A DNA stretch of 64,000 bases from Cyanophora paradoxa. Its lineage: Eukaryota > Glaucocystophyceae > Cyanophorales > Cyanophoraceae. The notes under the pieces were generated by a model, which saw only the letters and a program-made list of their open reading frames with translations, was not told where the DNA came from and ran no database searches. The stretch lies in the NCBI GenBank assembly GCA_004431415.1, contig QPMI01000278.1, positions 1 to 64,000 on the forward strand, in the 5' to 3' direction. The position numbers and the translations under genes are program-made. Shown here piece after piece: positions 34,236-44,300 of this stretch. Every line of letters starts with the position of its first letter. Positions within the stretch are counted from its first letter, which is position 1.

Positions 34236-35075
34236 TGGAAACGGGGTAGGGCCCCCGTTTTCGGTAACTTGCAAAATGACGAGTCTGCTCATCTTCCGAT
34301 CCAGCTCTGAGCTCTTAACCCAGTGTTAGTGCATGCATGAGAGCCCGGAATTCGTTGTCAGAACCCGGATCCCGGAAAAAGCCGAATGCTGCGCGGAAAA
34401 AAGGACCGGACCCTTTCCTGGACTATCCCTTGCAGCGCCTGATCCTGTGGTCGTATAGGGACCGGACCAAGTGCATAAGAAAGCTCTTGCAATGCTCGGC
34501 AGAGCTTGTCATACATGCCAGCGCTCGGGAAGCAGCGCGTGGCGCGCTAGGCCGCATCAAGTACCTGTTGTACCGGATGCCAAAAAAAAGAGCTCCTGCG
34601 AGTTTCGGCCGCATCGAGACACGAGCAGGGGGGAATGGAGCCGAAACCGTGTTGCAGTACCCGTGCTTCAAGCCTGCAAGCTAGCCGACAGGCTCGCTAG
34701 CTGGCCAGCGTAGCTAGGTGAGCTCCGGCGCGGCTAGTGGCTTGCTGGACTTGGGCGCGCGCGCGCCGGCGCCCACGTGCACTGCGGCACGGCCGCGCCG
34801 GCGACGGCGCGGGCCGCGCCGGCCGCGGCGCCGGTGCCGGCGGTCGCAGCTCAGCGGCTTGCTGGACTTGGGCGCGTGGCCATGCATATGGCGGCGCCAG
34901 CTGCGCATGCTGCCTGCAGCTGCAGCTGCAGCTGCGTGAACGTGCATGCGCAGCGCTAGCACCCGACGCGCGCTGCGCGCGGGCCCCCGCGCGCCCCTCG
35001 CACTTCCTACCCCGTTTCCATCCGGCGGCCGACCCAGTCAGAGCCCGATCGAGAGCACAGGCCGCCGGCGCGCTA
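34236..35075. other. Unit A-specific block 2 (0.84 kb)
   Basis: This block is absent from unit B, where TACTATAT is joined directly to AGCTACGGCGATCGG. It carries a 23-base direct repeat (GGCTTGCTGGACTTGGGCGCG at about 34,740 and 34,857) and dense CAGCTG/GCGC palindromes. A 115-codon frame at 34,337-34,684 has no recognisable features. Confidence 0.78.
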
Positions 35076-35214
35076 GTATATAGCTACGGCGATCGGCCTG
35101 GCGGGGTTCATCATGATCAGGCTGCAGCGCTAGTTATAGCCGATCATCGCAATCCGGAGGGCCGCGCACTGCAGCCGCGGCCGCACTTCAGAGGCCCAGT
35201 CTCTCGCGGACTAC

Positions 35215-35410
35215 TAGGCCGAGTCGAATCAGCTGTCGGACGGTCTCTTGCGAATCAGCTGCAGTCGGTGATCAGCTGCAGCCGAGTCGAACCAGCTGTC
35301 GATCACTGAGTCAGCCGAGTCGAACCAGCTGTCGATCAGCCGAGTCGAACAGCTGTCGATCAGCCGATCGCGAGTCAAGCAGCTGTCGCGCGATCGATCA
35401 GCCGAGCCGA
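35215..35410 (+). promoter_or_regulatory. Tandem GCCGAGTCGAACCAGCTGTC-type repeats upstream of the NLR-like gene (unit A)
   Basis: Four to five copies of a roughly 25-bp unit built on GAGTCGAA and the palindrome CAGCTG lie 150-340 bases before the ATG at 35,553. Unit B has the same block with fewer copies (about 54,875-55,040). The position suggests a promoter-proximal element or a 5' UTR satellite; no experimental evidence is implied. Confidence 0.5.
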
Positions 35411-35552
35411 ACCAGCTGTAGCTGTCGGACGGTCTCGAGCTCTCGCAAATTCTTCAGCCTAGGCCTACTGGTACCGGTACCGGCCGCGGGCCTGCAGCTG
35501 GCCCTAGGCCTGCAGCTGGCAGCTGTGCTGTAACGCGGCGATCGCGACATAA

Positions 35553-36770
35553 ATGGGCTCCGGCGCCAGCAAAAGCAAATCCGCGGCCGCCGAGGAGCTC
35601 GAGCTTCCGGTCGGTCACGAGACAGCGGCAGCTTCAGCTGCAGCCGAAGATGCTGCGCCCAGCTCGGCGCCTGCAGCAATCGCAAGCGTTCGCGCATCCG
35701 ATCCTCGATCGGATAGCGACAGTACGTATACAGCCGAGTCGAACCAGCAACGCGTACGCGTACGGCTCAGCGGCTCTGCGGCATATGCGGGCCGGACGAG
35801 CTGCGAGGAATCGACCGGGTGGAAAAGGTGCAATCCGTGGCGCAGCTTGCGTGCCTGCTTCGGTCGGAGCGCGAGCGCGAGCAAATCAAAGGCGCGGGCA
35901 AGGACCCAGTCCCGGAGATGCTGCCGGCGGTCGCCGAGATGGAGCGCAGAGAGAAGCCTGTAGTAGGAGGGCTGAAGAAAATCTGCGAGGCTGGTGTGTG
36001 TGCGCGCGCAGCGCGCGGCGGCGTGACTGACCGCTTCCCTCGCGCGGCGCGCGATGTCGACAGTGGTGAACGCCTTCTCTAACGAGCAGACACTGTGCGA
36101 TGAGGGCGAGCTGACGGAGGTCGGCGCGCTGGTCCTCACGGGCGACCCTGACCTCTGCCGCATGGTCCGCATCCCCGGCCCGCGCCGCGCGCCCCGCCGC
36201 CGGCGCGCCGACGCGCGCGCGCTGCCTCAGCTCGTGGATGCGATCGTCAGACGGGCGGAAAGGGCGCACCTGAAGGACCGGGCAGCACTCTCCGTGCTGG
36301 CGGCCCTCGTGGGGCACCTCCCCCCGGCCACCCTCTTTCCCGAAGACTGGAATAGACTCCTCGCCTTCAGCGCAAAGCAGGCGAGCGCGCCGCGCCGCGC
36401 CGCCGCGGGCGGGCGCGGGCGATGACGGCGGGCGCAGGTGACGGGATTGGACGCGAGCAGCGTCGACGCCCAAGTCTTCCTCGCGCTCACCGCCGCCGTC
36501 CTCGCCGCCGTCGAGTCCATCAAGGACCCCGACGCCTCCTCCGCCGGCCCCTCCGCCGGCCCCTCCGCCGGCCCCTCCGCCGCCCACTCCGGCGGCCCCT
36601 CCGGCGCTGCCGTCGCGTACGAGGCCCCCGCCGCGGCCGCTGCAGCTCGGCACGGGCGCCCCTCTCGCAGTGCCGCCCGATCCCCGACCCGCCTGAGCGC
36701 AGGGGATCGCGATCAGCTGCTGCTGGGCTCGAAGGATGCGACGTCGCTGAGAGAAAAGCTCGAGCATCTC
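35553..36770 (+). pseudogene. 5' fragment of the NLR-like gene, truncated at the duplication junction (unit A)
   Basis: ATG 35,553 opens MGSGASKSKS, as in the complete copy at 55,181. Exons matching VVNAFSNEQTLCDEGELTEV, LVDAIVRRAERAHLKDRAAL and VTGLDASSVDAQVFLALTAA follow. The copy stops at 36,770 inside the codons for REKLEHL, where the sequence switches to the start of unit B. It lacks the helical, TIR-like, SAM, NACHT and WD40 parts. An 8-base length difference at about 35,762-35,790 shifts the first exon frame relative to unit B. A short protein or antisense RNA could still be made. Confidence 0.75.
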
Positions 36771-36861
36771 TCTCTCGTCGCTGAGGACGGGGCGGGGCGG
36801 GGCGCGCACGGTGCGCTCCACCCCCGAGGGCTCGAGCACCGACGAGGCCCGCGCCACCGCC

Positions 36862-36880
36862 GCCGGGCCCGTCGTCGTCG
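36862..36880. repeat. Left target-site duplication of the LINE
   Basis: GCCGGGCCCGTCGTCGTCG is repeated perfectly at 45,318-45,336. The unoccupied equivalent in unit A is at 22,936-22,954. Confidence 0.95.
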
Positions 36881-37029
36881 GATTCCGGTACCCCGGAAAA
36901 TTTGTACAGCGCGCCCGAAACAGCAAATCCAGGCCTCTCCGGCCTGCGAAAGACGCTAGAACACCAAACCAAAGCATATAGAAGCGATCAGCCGCTTCTC
37001 CGCGCAACGCGCACCCAAACCTTGTCAAC

Positions 37030-38322
37030 ATGTACTTCATCGTCACCGCACAACAGCGGCCAGCGCGAGAACGCCCACAGGACCACAGCATAAGATGCGA
37101 GCAAGCGTCGGGACACCCTGCCCGAGCGCCCAGACAAGCCGCCGAGACGCACGGAGCTGCGAGCGAAGACGGCCGCCAGCGAACGACACGCCAGCGGCCA
37201 GGCCCCGGATCAAAACACGCATCCGGGGACCCCAGCAGCCAGCCGAGCGAGCGCGCCTGCCCCCCGCACCGGGGCAGGCCGCGGCAGCGGGAAGCCTCGC
37301 GGCTTCCCGCTACGGACGCAGCACCGGGAGCCCGACTTCGCTCGACAAGGACACTACGAAGGACGATTTGTATACGCATCGCAATGGGAATCGTAATGCT
37401 GACCCTGCTGACCGCAGTTCTCGTTCAAACAGCTCTCGGCAACGGAACGGGATTGAAGACTGCGACAGGCGGCCGCGAACGCCACTCAACAGCCACGAAA
37501 CCGTACGAGACAATGATGCCCGAAGCGCTAGACCCCCGCGCGCGCCCGCTAGCCGCGAAAGCGCTGCTGTGCTCCAGTACCGCAGATTTGATCCGAATCG
37601 TTATGCTGCTCCCGGCCTCAACGAACGCCAGCGCCAACACAACAGAGACGCTGTGCGCCCCGCCCTGCCTCCCTGCGCTCACCGCCAGCCCGCCCGCCGC
37701 AGAATGCGCAGATCTGATCATGGGCCCTCGAGCTCACTTCATGATCAACATGACCATGTGCGACATCATCCCGCCCCCACCCGTCCCGCCCGCCTCGCCC
37801 CACCTCGCTATCACGATCGAGAAGGAAGGCCCGAGCTGCTCGGCAGCTGCGGAGTCAGGCACGAGCTGCTCGGCAGCTGCGTGGCCAGTACAAGAAGCCC
37901 CAGAGCCGCTCGGCGGCGAAAGGGAAGGCCCGAGCTGCTCGGCAGCTGCGGAGTCAGGCACGAGCTGCTTGGCAGCTGCGTGGCCAGCACAAGACGTCCC
38001 AGAGCCGCTCGGCGGCGAAAGGGAAGGCCCGAGCTGCTCGGCAGCTGCGGAGTCAGGCACGAGCTGTTCGGCAGCTGCGTGGCCAACACAAGATCCGGAT
38101 CCAGATTCGCTCGTCCGCAAATCCCGCCCTCGAGCTCTCTCTGACGAATACACTGCCCCGACCGGCCCATCGCCCCCCCCCCCCGCCCGCAGACAAACAA
38201 GCTCAAGCGCAATGGTGAACTCGAACCCGGAGCCAGTGAACCTCTGGCGCTGGACAGCGGCGGGAACGGCTCTCAAGGCGCTCCAACAAGCAGCCCCCGC
38301 GCCCCGCCCCTGCCGCGCATAA
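37030..38322 (+). CDS. LINE ORF1 region (two overlapping frames)
   Basis: Two long overlapping + frames exist: 37,030-38,322 (430 codons, several hydrophobic stretches such as GIVMLTLLTAVLVQTALG) and 37,095-38,144 (349 codons, strongly basic and polar, e.g. RYAAPGLNERQRQHNRD). The second looks more like a nucleic-acid-binding ORF1 protein; the first ends 26 bases before ORF2. No zinc knuckle or RRM was recognised in either. Both pass through a 3 x 99-bp repeat. Which frame is used is unresolved. Confidence 0.5.
   Translation: MYFIVTAQQRPARERPQDHSIRCEQASGHPARAPRQAAETHGAASEDGRQRTTRQRPGPGSKHASGDPSSQPSERACPPHRGRPRQREASRLPATDAAPGARLRSTRTLRRTICIRIAMGIVMLTLLTAVLVQTALGNGTGLKTATGGRERHSTATKPYETMMPEALDPRARPLAAKALLCSSTADLIRIVMLLPASTNASANTTETLCAPPCLPALTASPPAAECADLIMGPRAHFMINMTMCDIIPPPPVPPASPHLAITIEKEGPSCSAAAESGTSCSAAAWPVQEAPEPLGGEREGPSCSAAAESGTSCLAAAWPAQDVPEPLGGEREGPSCSAAAESGTSCSAAAWPTQDPDPDSLVRKSRPRALSDEYTAPTGPSPPPPARRQTSSSAMVNSNPEPVNLWRWTAAGTALKALQQAAPAPRPCRA
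37825..38121 (+). repeat. 99-bp tandem repeat, three copies, inside LINE ORF1
   Basis: Units start at 37,825, 37,924 and 38,023 (GAAGGCCCGAGCTGCTCGGC). At 99 bp (33 codons) the repeat keeps all frames open. Each unit contains two copies of a GAGCTGCTCGGCAGCTGCG motif. Confidence 0.9.
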
Positions 38323-38348
38323 TAAATCTGCTCGGAATAATCCTAATA

Positions 38349-41300
38349 ATGTACATAGCCGAACTCCAAGGTCTCTCTAGCATGACTGTAAATACGATAA
38401 CAGCTATCATTGCCGCCTGCAGCGCTGCAAATGGAGAGGACACTAAGAACAGGGGCGAGAATCACGACGGGGAGAGGGATAAAACAAGAAGACAGATAGC
38501 AAAGAGAAAGGGACAGGAAACCCGACAGGCCCGGCGAGCCAGCAGTGCCCTCCGACTCGCCCTCCTGCTCCTGACAGGGGGAACGCAAGGGAACAGCGCC
38601 CTTGCGGCGGACAGAGTGACAAGCGGAACGTGCAAGAACACGAGCAAGCCCCGAGAATTAGCTAGCCAGACGACACCACAGAGGGCGATGCATGTAAAAC
38701 CGCTGAACTTAACTGAACTAGCGCTAGTACTAGCGATCCTACTGGCAATGGTGCAGGGAACCGCAGCAGCGCAGGGACTAGCCAAAGGTACGGTCTTCCC
38801 GAGCCTCGCGACGGGACTGGTGGCATCTTTCCTGGGCGGGGCAGCAAGGATCAAGGTACAGCTCAACGGTCAGGAGGCGGCGAAAGCGCTACAGGGACGC
38901 CTCCGGCTGCTCACCAGGAACGTCTGCTCGTTCACGGACGCGAAGCGCAGCGCCCTCCCCCGCATGGCCGAGGCGTACGGACTCGACGCAGTAGCCCTCC
39001 AGGAGATCAACCTACCCTGCCTGCGCGGGGGCAGGCCAAATCAGTGGGAAAAGATGCTGAACGCGGGGGACGAGAAGGGGATCGGGCCCTACTTCACGTC
39101 CGGCCCCCCGGCGGACAAGGAAGGCGCGCGACACAAGAAAGGAGCCCTGCTATGGATCTCGAGGCGCTGGCGCCCCTACGCGAAGGTCACGCACCGAATC
39201 CCGGGTCGCCTGGTAGCCGTCAAGCTTGAGCTCCCGAACTTCAGACAAGTGCATCTGGTCTCGGTGTACGTGCCGCCGGATAAGAACGAGAACGCGCAAA
39301 CGAAAGCAGATTACGAACAGATCATGAAGACGCTGCAGGAGCTGCACGAGCAGGTCGATCTTGACCCCTACCCCCAGCCGCTCATCGTGATGGGCGACCT
39401 GAACTCGGTCGCGGAAAGGACGAAAGACAGGATCAGCGCGGGAAGGTGGGCGACGCCGGCGGGAGCTGATCACTACGCAGAAGACCTATGGGCCAGAGTC
39501 GAGGAATGGGGGTGGAAAGACGCCTACCGGGTCGCGCAGCCGAACGCGAAGGAAGTGACGTACATCCGGGGCTCGACGGAGGGCGTGCCGGACGAGATCG
39601 AAACGGGGAGCAGAATTGACGTGATCCTGCTGAACGGGCCGGCGGCCGCAGACGGGCTGCGGGCGGGCATCGAAGTCGAGCGAGCCAACGAGTACATGGA
39701 ATCGGATCACCTGCCGATGATGGCGGACATCGACCTGACCGCCAACCTGCGCATGTTCGGGCCGGGCGCGATCAAACACAAAGACCGGCCACCCAGGTAC
39801 AACTTCAAATCGCTGTACGGACCAGGGGAAGCGAAGAAGGAGGCGAGGGCGGAGTACTACGGGATCCTAGAGGAGTACCTGAAGCCCGTATTAGACAAAT
39901 ACAAAAAGATTGAGAGGCCGAAGAGCGAAGAGGAGTGGAGGGCCTTACCGGAAGCCGCGAAACAGAAGCTAATCAAAGCGGCGGACGAAGCGTACAAAGA
40001 ACTGGCCGAGGAGACGGGCCGGGTGGCGGTGGAAGTAGGCTGCGCGGAAATCTTCAGCGCGCGCGACCCGGACAAGCCCCCCACGATCGCGCGACGGCAC
40101 AACATGAGCCTAAAGATGCGAAAGCTGAGACGGGCCTGGCACCGGCTGCAGCCAGAGGTCCGACTCGCGCGCCTGCAAGCGGTCAGCACAAGCCTCCCGG
40201 CCGGCCCCCTCCCCCAACCCCGCGCACCGACGGCAGAATGGCAGTACTGGCACGAAGCGCTCGGGGCGGCCATCAACCGACTGCGCCGGGAAATCCCGAA
40301 GGAGTACAAAAAGCTGAAGACGAAGAAGCGCGCGGAGTACCGGGACAAGACGAGGGAGTGGTTCAAGACGGACCCTGGCAGGTACTGGCAGGCGACGATG
40401 GGCAAAAGCACGGGGATCGTGCCCTTCGAAACGCTTGTCGAAGAAGTACCCGACCATAAAAGGCCACAAGTCCTAGCAGATGCCCCGTCAGTGCGCGGAC
40501 GCCTAAAAGAGTACTTCGAAGAGTACTGGGGAAAGCGGGATCCGAAGATCGACCAAACCCTCAAAGAGAAGCGACTATGGAAGCACATGTACAAGACCAA
40601 GACCCACCTGAAATACGAGGGAGCGATGGACGCGCCGCGATGGGCAGAGTACAACGAGAAAAGGCGAACGCTGAAGCCGACGGCCCCCGGAGACTCGAAC
40701 CTGCAGAACTCGCAGATCAAGAGCTGGCCGGAGGAGAGCGCCCCTAACGAGCTGCTCTACCTCATCATCTGCGACGCAGTCCGCCTGAGAAGGACGCCCG
40801 ACTCGTGGAACAAGGCGACAACGGTCGGAATCAGCAAGATCCCAACGTGGGACGGAAAACTGACGAACGTACGGCCCATCACGTTGCTTGAGGTGGGGGA
40901 CAAGCTCATGAAGGGGATACTGGCGGACCGCCTCCAGGACATGCTCGTGAAGCAAGGCGCGCTCAAGGGCCAGAACTCGGGCTTCCTGAAAGGAAAAACG
41001 ACGGAGGACCCCCTCTTTATCCTGCAGGGAATCCTAGAGGACGCGCACCAGTACGACAAGGAACTGTACGTCATCCTCCAGGACATCCGTCGGGCCTACG
41101 ACACGGTCAGCTGGGAGAGCATGGAGCTCGCATTCCGCAGGCTGAACATACCCGAGGAATATATAGAGCTGCACCGGTTCTCGCACATGAACAACCGCAC
41201 GAAGATACGAACGGTGCACGGAACGACGGAGGAATTCAGGAGGGAAGTGGGGCTCGCCCAGGGTGCAGTTGAGGCGCCACTTCACTGGCTCATCTTCTAC

Positions 41301-41369
41301 GACCCCTGCTGCACGCTCAGGACTTCGTGGCGAACAAGATGGGGGGAACGCTCGGGCCGTACGAGATGA
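38349..41369 (+). CDS. LINE ORF2, first part: APE endonuclease and reverse transcriptase up to motif B
   Basis: The 1,006-codon frame starts with a hydrophobic leader (ALVLAILLAMVQGTAAA at about 38,730). The endonuclease follows: LLTRNVCSFTDAKRSALPRM, DAVALQEINLP (catalytic Glu), VMGDLNSVAERTKDR (D-L-N) and ESDHLPMMADIDL (S-D-H). The RT follows from about 40,740: VRPITLLEVGDKLMKGILAD, QNSGFLKGKTTEDPLFILQG, motif A LQDIRRAYDTVSWE and motif B GLAQGAVEAPLHWL. The frame breaks near 41,300, just after FYDP, in a short C run; the rest of the RT continues in the next frame. True initiation may lie downstream of 38,349. Confidence 0.9.
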   Translation: MYIAELQGLSSMTVNTITAIIAACSAANGEDTKNRGENHDGERDKTRRQIAKRKGQETRQARRASSALRLALLLLTGGTQGNSALAADRVTSGTCKNTSKPRELASQTTPQRAMHVKPLNLTELALVLAILLAMVQGTAAAQGLAKGTVFPSLATGLVASFLGGAARIKVQLNGQEAAKALQGRLRLLTRNVCSFTDAKRSALPRMAEAYGLDAVALQEINLPCLRGGRPNQWEKMLNAGDEKGIGPYFTSGPPADKEGARHKKGALLWISRRWRPYAKVTHRIPGRLVAVKLELPNFRQVHLVSVYVPPDKNENAQTKADYEQIMKTLQELHEQVDLDPYPQPLIVMGDLNSVAERTKDRISAGRWATPAGADHYAEDLWARVEEWGWKDAYRVAQPNAKEVTYIRGSTEGVPDEIETGSRIDVILLNGPAAADGLRAGIEVERANEYMESDHLPMMADIDLTANLRMFGPGAIKHKDRPPRYNFKSLYGPGEAKKEARAEYYGILEEYLKPVLDKYKKIERPKSEEEWRALPEAAKQKLIKAADEAYKELAEETGRVAVEVGCAEIFSARDPDKPPTIARRHNMSLKMRKLRRAWHRLQPEVRLARLQAVSTSLPAGPLPQPRAPTAEWQYWHEALGAAINRLRREIPKEYKKLKTKKRAEYRDKTREWFKTDPGRYWQATMGKSTGIVPFETLVEEVPDHKRPQVLADAPSVRGRLKEYFEEYWGKRDPKIDQTLKEKRLWKHMYKTKTHLKYEGAMDAPRWAEYNEKRRTLKPTAPGDSNLQNSQIKSWPEESAPNELLYLIICDAVRLRRTPDSWNKATTVGISKIPTWDGKLTNVRPITLLEVGDKLMKGILADRLQDMLVKQGALKGQNSGFLKGKTTEDPLFILQGILEDAHQYDKELYVILQDIRRAYDTVSWESMELAFRRLNIPEEYIELHRFSHMNNRTKIRTVHGTTEEFRREVGLAQGAVEAPLHWLIFYDPCCTLRTSWRTRWGERSGRTR

Positions 41370-44300
41370 ACCGAGGAATCGCGAAGGTGACGCACACGGC
41401 CTTCGCGGACGACACGCACTGGATTGCCAAGAGCCGCGAGGGAATCGCGGAGAGGGCCCGCCTCGCCAGCGATTTCTGCGATATGCACGATATCGAGATC
41501 AGCGCCGAGAAAACGCGATACGTGACACGCAACTCGAAGTCGAGCCCGAAATACGGGCCCACGATGAACGCACCGGAGATCGGCAAGGAAGGGAAGCAGA
41601 TCAAACGAACAATGAGCGAGAACGACCCGCTCAAGGTTCTCGGCGTGTTCATGACAGTCGACCTCGACAGCCGACCCCAGATCGACTACATGAAGGAGAA
41701 GCTGCGAGCGACCGCGGCCGTGCTCAGAACAAAGACAGTGTTCGAGGAGGAGAGCGTGTACCTGGTGAACACGCTGGTGCAGGGATTCCTACGCTACGCG
41801 GTGAAGATGGCGAAGCTCAGCGATGCAGACGTCGACGAGCTGGAGCGCACCTGGCGGTCGGTAGTTAAACACCACGCGGAGCTGAGCAAAAGCGTAACAA
41901 ACGATATGATGACGTCGCCGGCGCCCTACGGCCTGTTCAACCTTCGCGCGCTGCAGCTCGAAGAACAGCTGACGACGCTGCTGGCGCAGCTGCGCGACAC
42001 GAACAGCTTAGTGGGGAAGGTACGCATGGAGCGGCTACTGGCCCTCAAAGAGGCAATGGGAACCAACCTGAATCCGCTGGAGCAGACGGAGCTGGCCCGG
42101 TACCTTCAGAAAGAGCACCTGATGGCGCACACGATACACGTGGCGGGGCGCGCGGGGTACACGATCAAGACCACCCACCCGGACCTCGCCCCGGCCGCAC
42201 CGGCGGACACGATTCAGAGCCACGTCCCGTCGCGCGACTACGCGAAGATGGCTCCCCACTTAATGGAGCGGGGACTCCTCCACGTAGCGCAGGTGAGGGC
42301 GCCGAATGGGACCCACCTCCTGCCCTGGAAGACCTGGGAAAAGGCAAGATCACGAGCGTGGAGCGAACCAGAATGGTACAGGCTCCTCCGAACGAACCTC
42401 TGCAAGGAGGGGGGCACGGAACTCAAACAAAGCCTGCGAGCGGCCGCTACGCAGTCAGTCTTCGCCAAGGGACACGACATCCGACCTGGCACCTTCGCCC
42501 TGGTAGCCAACGACACACCAGGAAACGAAGAACTCGCGCTAGTAATGAGCACGAGGACGGACTCGAACGGAACGCAAGTTGCGCGCATCGCGCACTACGT
42601 ACCCCGTGACAAGAACATTCAGGCAAACACGATCTGGGAAAAGTGCGACGGAACGTGCTGCTGGGCGAGGGAAGCGGACCCGGCGGACCCCGAAGTACGC
42701 AGCATGAACTTTGACCCCGAGACCTGCGAGTACGATGAGAGAGTAAAGGCGCTCTTCCCACTGTGGGGCGTCCGGTACGAACGTCAGACGGAAACCGACA
42801 GAGACGAGGAGCGGCCGCCGCGGGTGCGCCTGCCCCCCGAGACCGAGGAGCTGAACGCCTGGAGGACGGGCGGGATGGAGGCGATAGAATCAGATCGCGA
42901 ATCGGACATGAGCGAGGATCCCGGAGGCCCACCAAGGCCCGACGACGTAGACCCGCCGCAGGCGCAGGCTGCAGGGAGAAGCCGGTACCAACTGCGAGCC
43001 CGCGCAGCCCCAGTCAAGGAAGGGAAACGGGTGCAGAAGCAAAGCAAACGGAGACGGGTACAGCCGACCGCCAAGCGAGAGAGAGGGACGGAAGAGAACG
43101 ACACTCGGGAGCAGACAGCGGCCGCCCCCGAGCCGGAGGATCCCGCCGAGACCGGAGACGAAGAGGAGGAAGCGGGCCCCGAAGCGCTGCTGGGAGCGAC
43201 GATATGGCAGATCTACGAGATGCGTAAGGAAGCCATCCTGGAAGCGGGTACAGAAGGGATGCAGACCCGGATCGCCGAACGCGAAGGACAGGAGGAGTAC
43301 CGGATCGACTCCGACGGATCAACCTTCGACCTGGGCAAGGCCGGTAAGGCGAGAGCGGGGTACGCCGTATACGACCCTCAGGAACCGCACATGCAGTACG
43401 GTGGGAGGCTGCGAGGGCAGCTGTCCAATTATAAAGCCGAGCTACACGGGGCCATACTCGCGACGCTGATCGCACCGCTCAACAAGACGGTGAGGGTACA
43501 CTGCGACAACCTCTCCGTCGTACGGAACTTCGCCACCCGGGTGCGATACTACAGGCGGAAGTCAGCGCGCAAAGACACACGGGATAGCTACGAAGCAGAG
43601 TACCGGCTGTGGCGCGCGGTGATGGAGCTCCGCGGGGCAGGAAGGCGGGAGGACGCAGGAGTGGAAGTAGTGTGGGTGCCGGGCCACGACCCCAACGACG
43701 AGATCCACAAGGAAGTCGACCTGCGCGCGAAGGCAGCAGCGAACATGCCCCTCATCAACCCCACCACCGGCGAGCACATGACGTACCGGGCCGACGTACT
43801 CGTACCCCCCGAGTCCACGGGCTTCGAGCTCATCCACCAGGGCGAGCGGGTTGAGATCGACCCCTGCAGATACATCAGAATGCAACACGCGGTGCGGAGC
43901 TTCGTCAAGTGGACTCAACTGAGACGGACGGGCGAAGCCCTGCGGGACGCGCTCGGAAGCCCCAAGCAAGCGCTCGAGCTGCTGAGCGTCAAGTACTGGC
44001 ACCGCAAGATAAGCGGTTACAGGCACAAGTGGCGGGCGCACGGCGTGAAGGCGCTGATCGACGGGCTGCCACTGATGCCCGAACGCCTGCGCGACCGCCC
44101 GGACCTATACGAGGGGAAGTCAGAAGGGGAGTGCCTGCGGTGCGCCGCGAGCGAGGCCAAACCCAAGGAGACGCTGCGCCACTACCTGATCGAATGCCCC
44201 AGCCTGCCCACCGCTCACGCCCGCATCCAGAAAGCAGTTGACGAGGAGTTCCTGAAACTGTACGACAAGAAGGTCGTGGGGGCGGCGCGCAGAGCGCTCG

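Larger units (their letters stand above)
22865..36770. repeat. Segmental duplication, unit A (13.9 kb)
   Basis: This unit is repeated in direct orientation as 36,789-56,396. Homology starts in a GGGGCGGGG run at 22,865 and ends exactly after CGAGCATCTC at 36,770, where unit B instead continues into the rest of the NLR-like gene. Gene content and order are the same in both units. Unit A has two blocks absent from B (31,906-34,148 and 34,236 to about 35,075) and lacks a 320-bp block present in B (51,936-52,255). Confidence 0.9.

Noticed and set aside
34337-34684. 115-codon + frame in the unit A-specific block
   Set aside because: No start context, motif or conservation: the block is missing from unit B, and the opposite strand is equally open.
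31906-35075. LTR retrotransposon or DNA transposon in the unit A-specific blocks
   Set aside because: No terminal repeats, target duplications, RT or transposase motifs were seen; the 0.4-kb direct repeat is internal and includes minisatellite units.
37827-38276. Minus-strand frame through the LINE 99-bp repeats
   Set aside because: It mirrors the repeat on the sense strand; nothing supports antisense coding.
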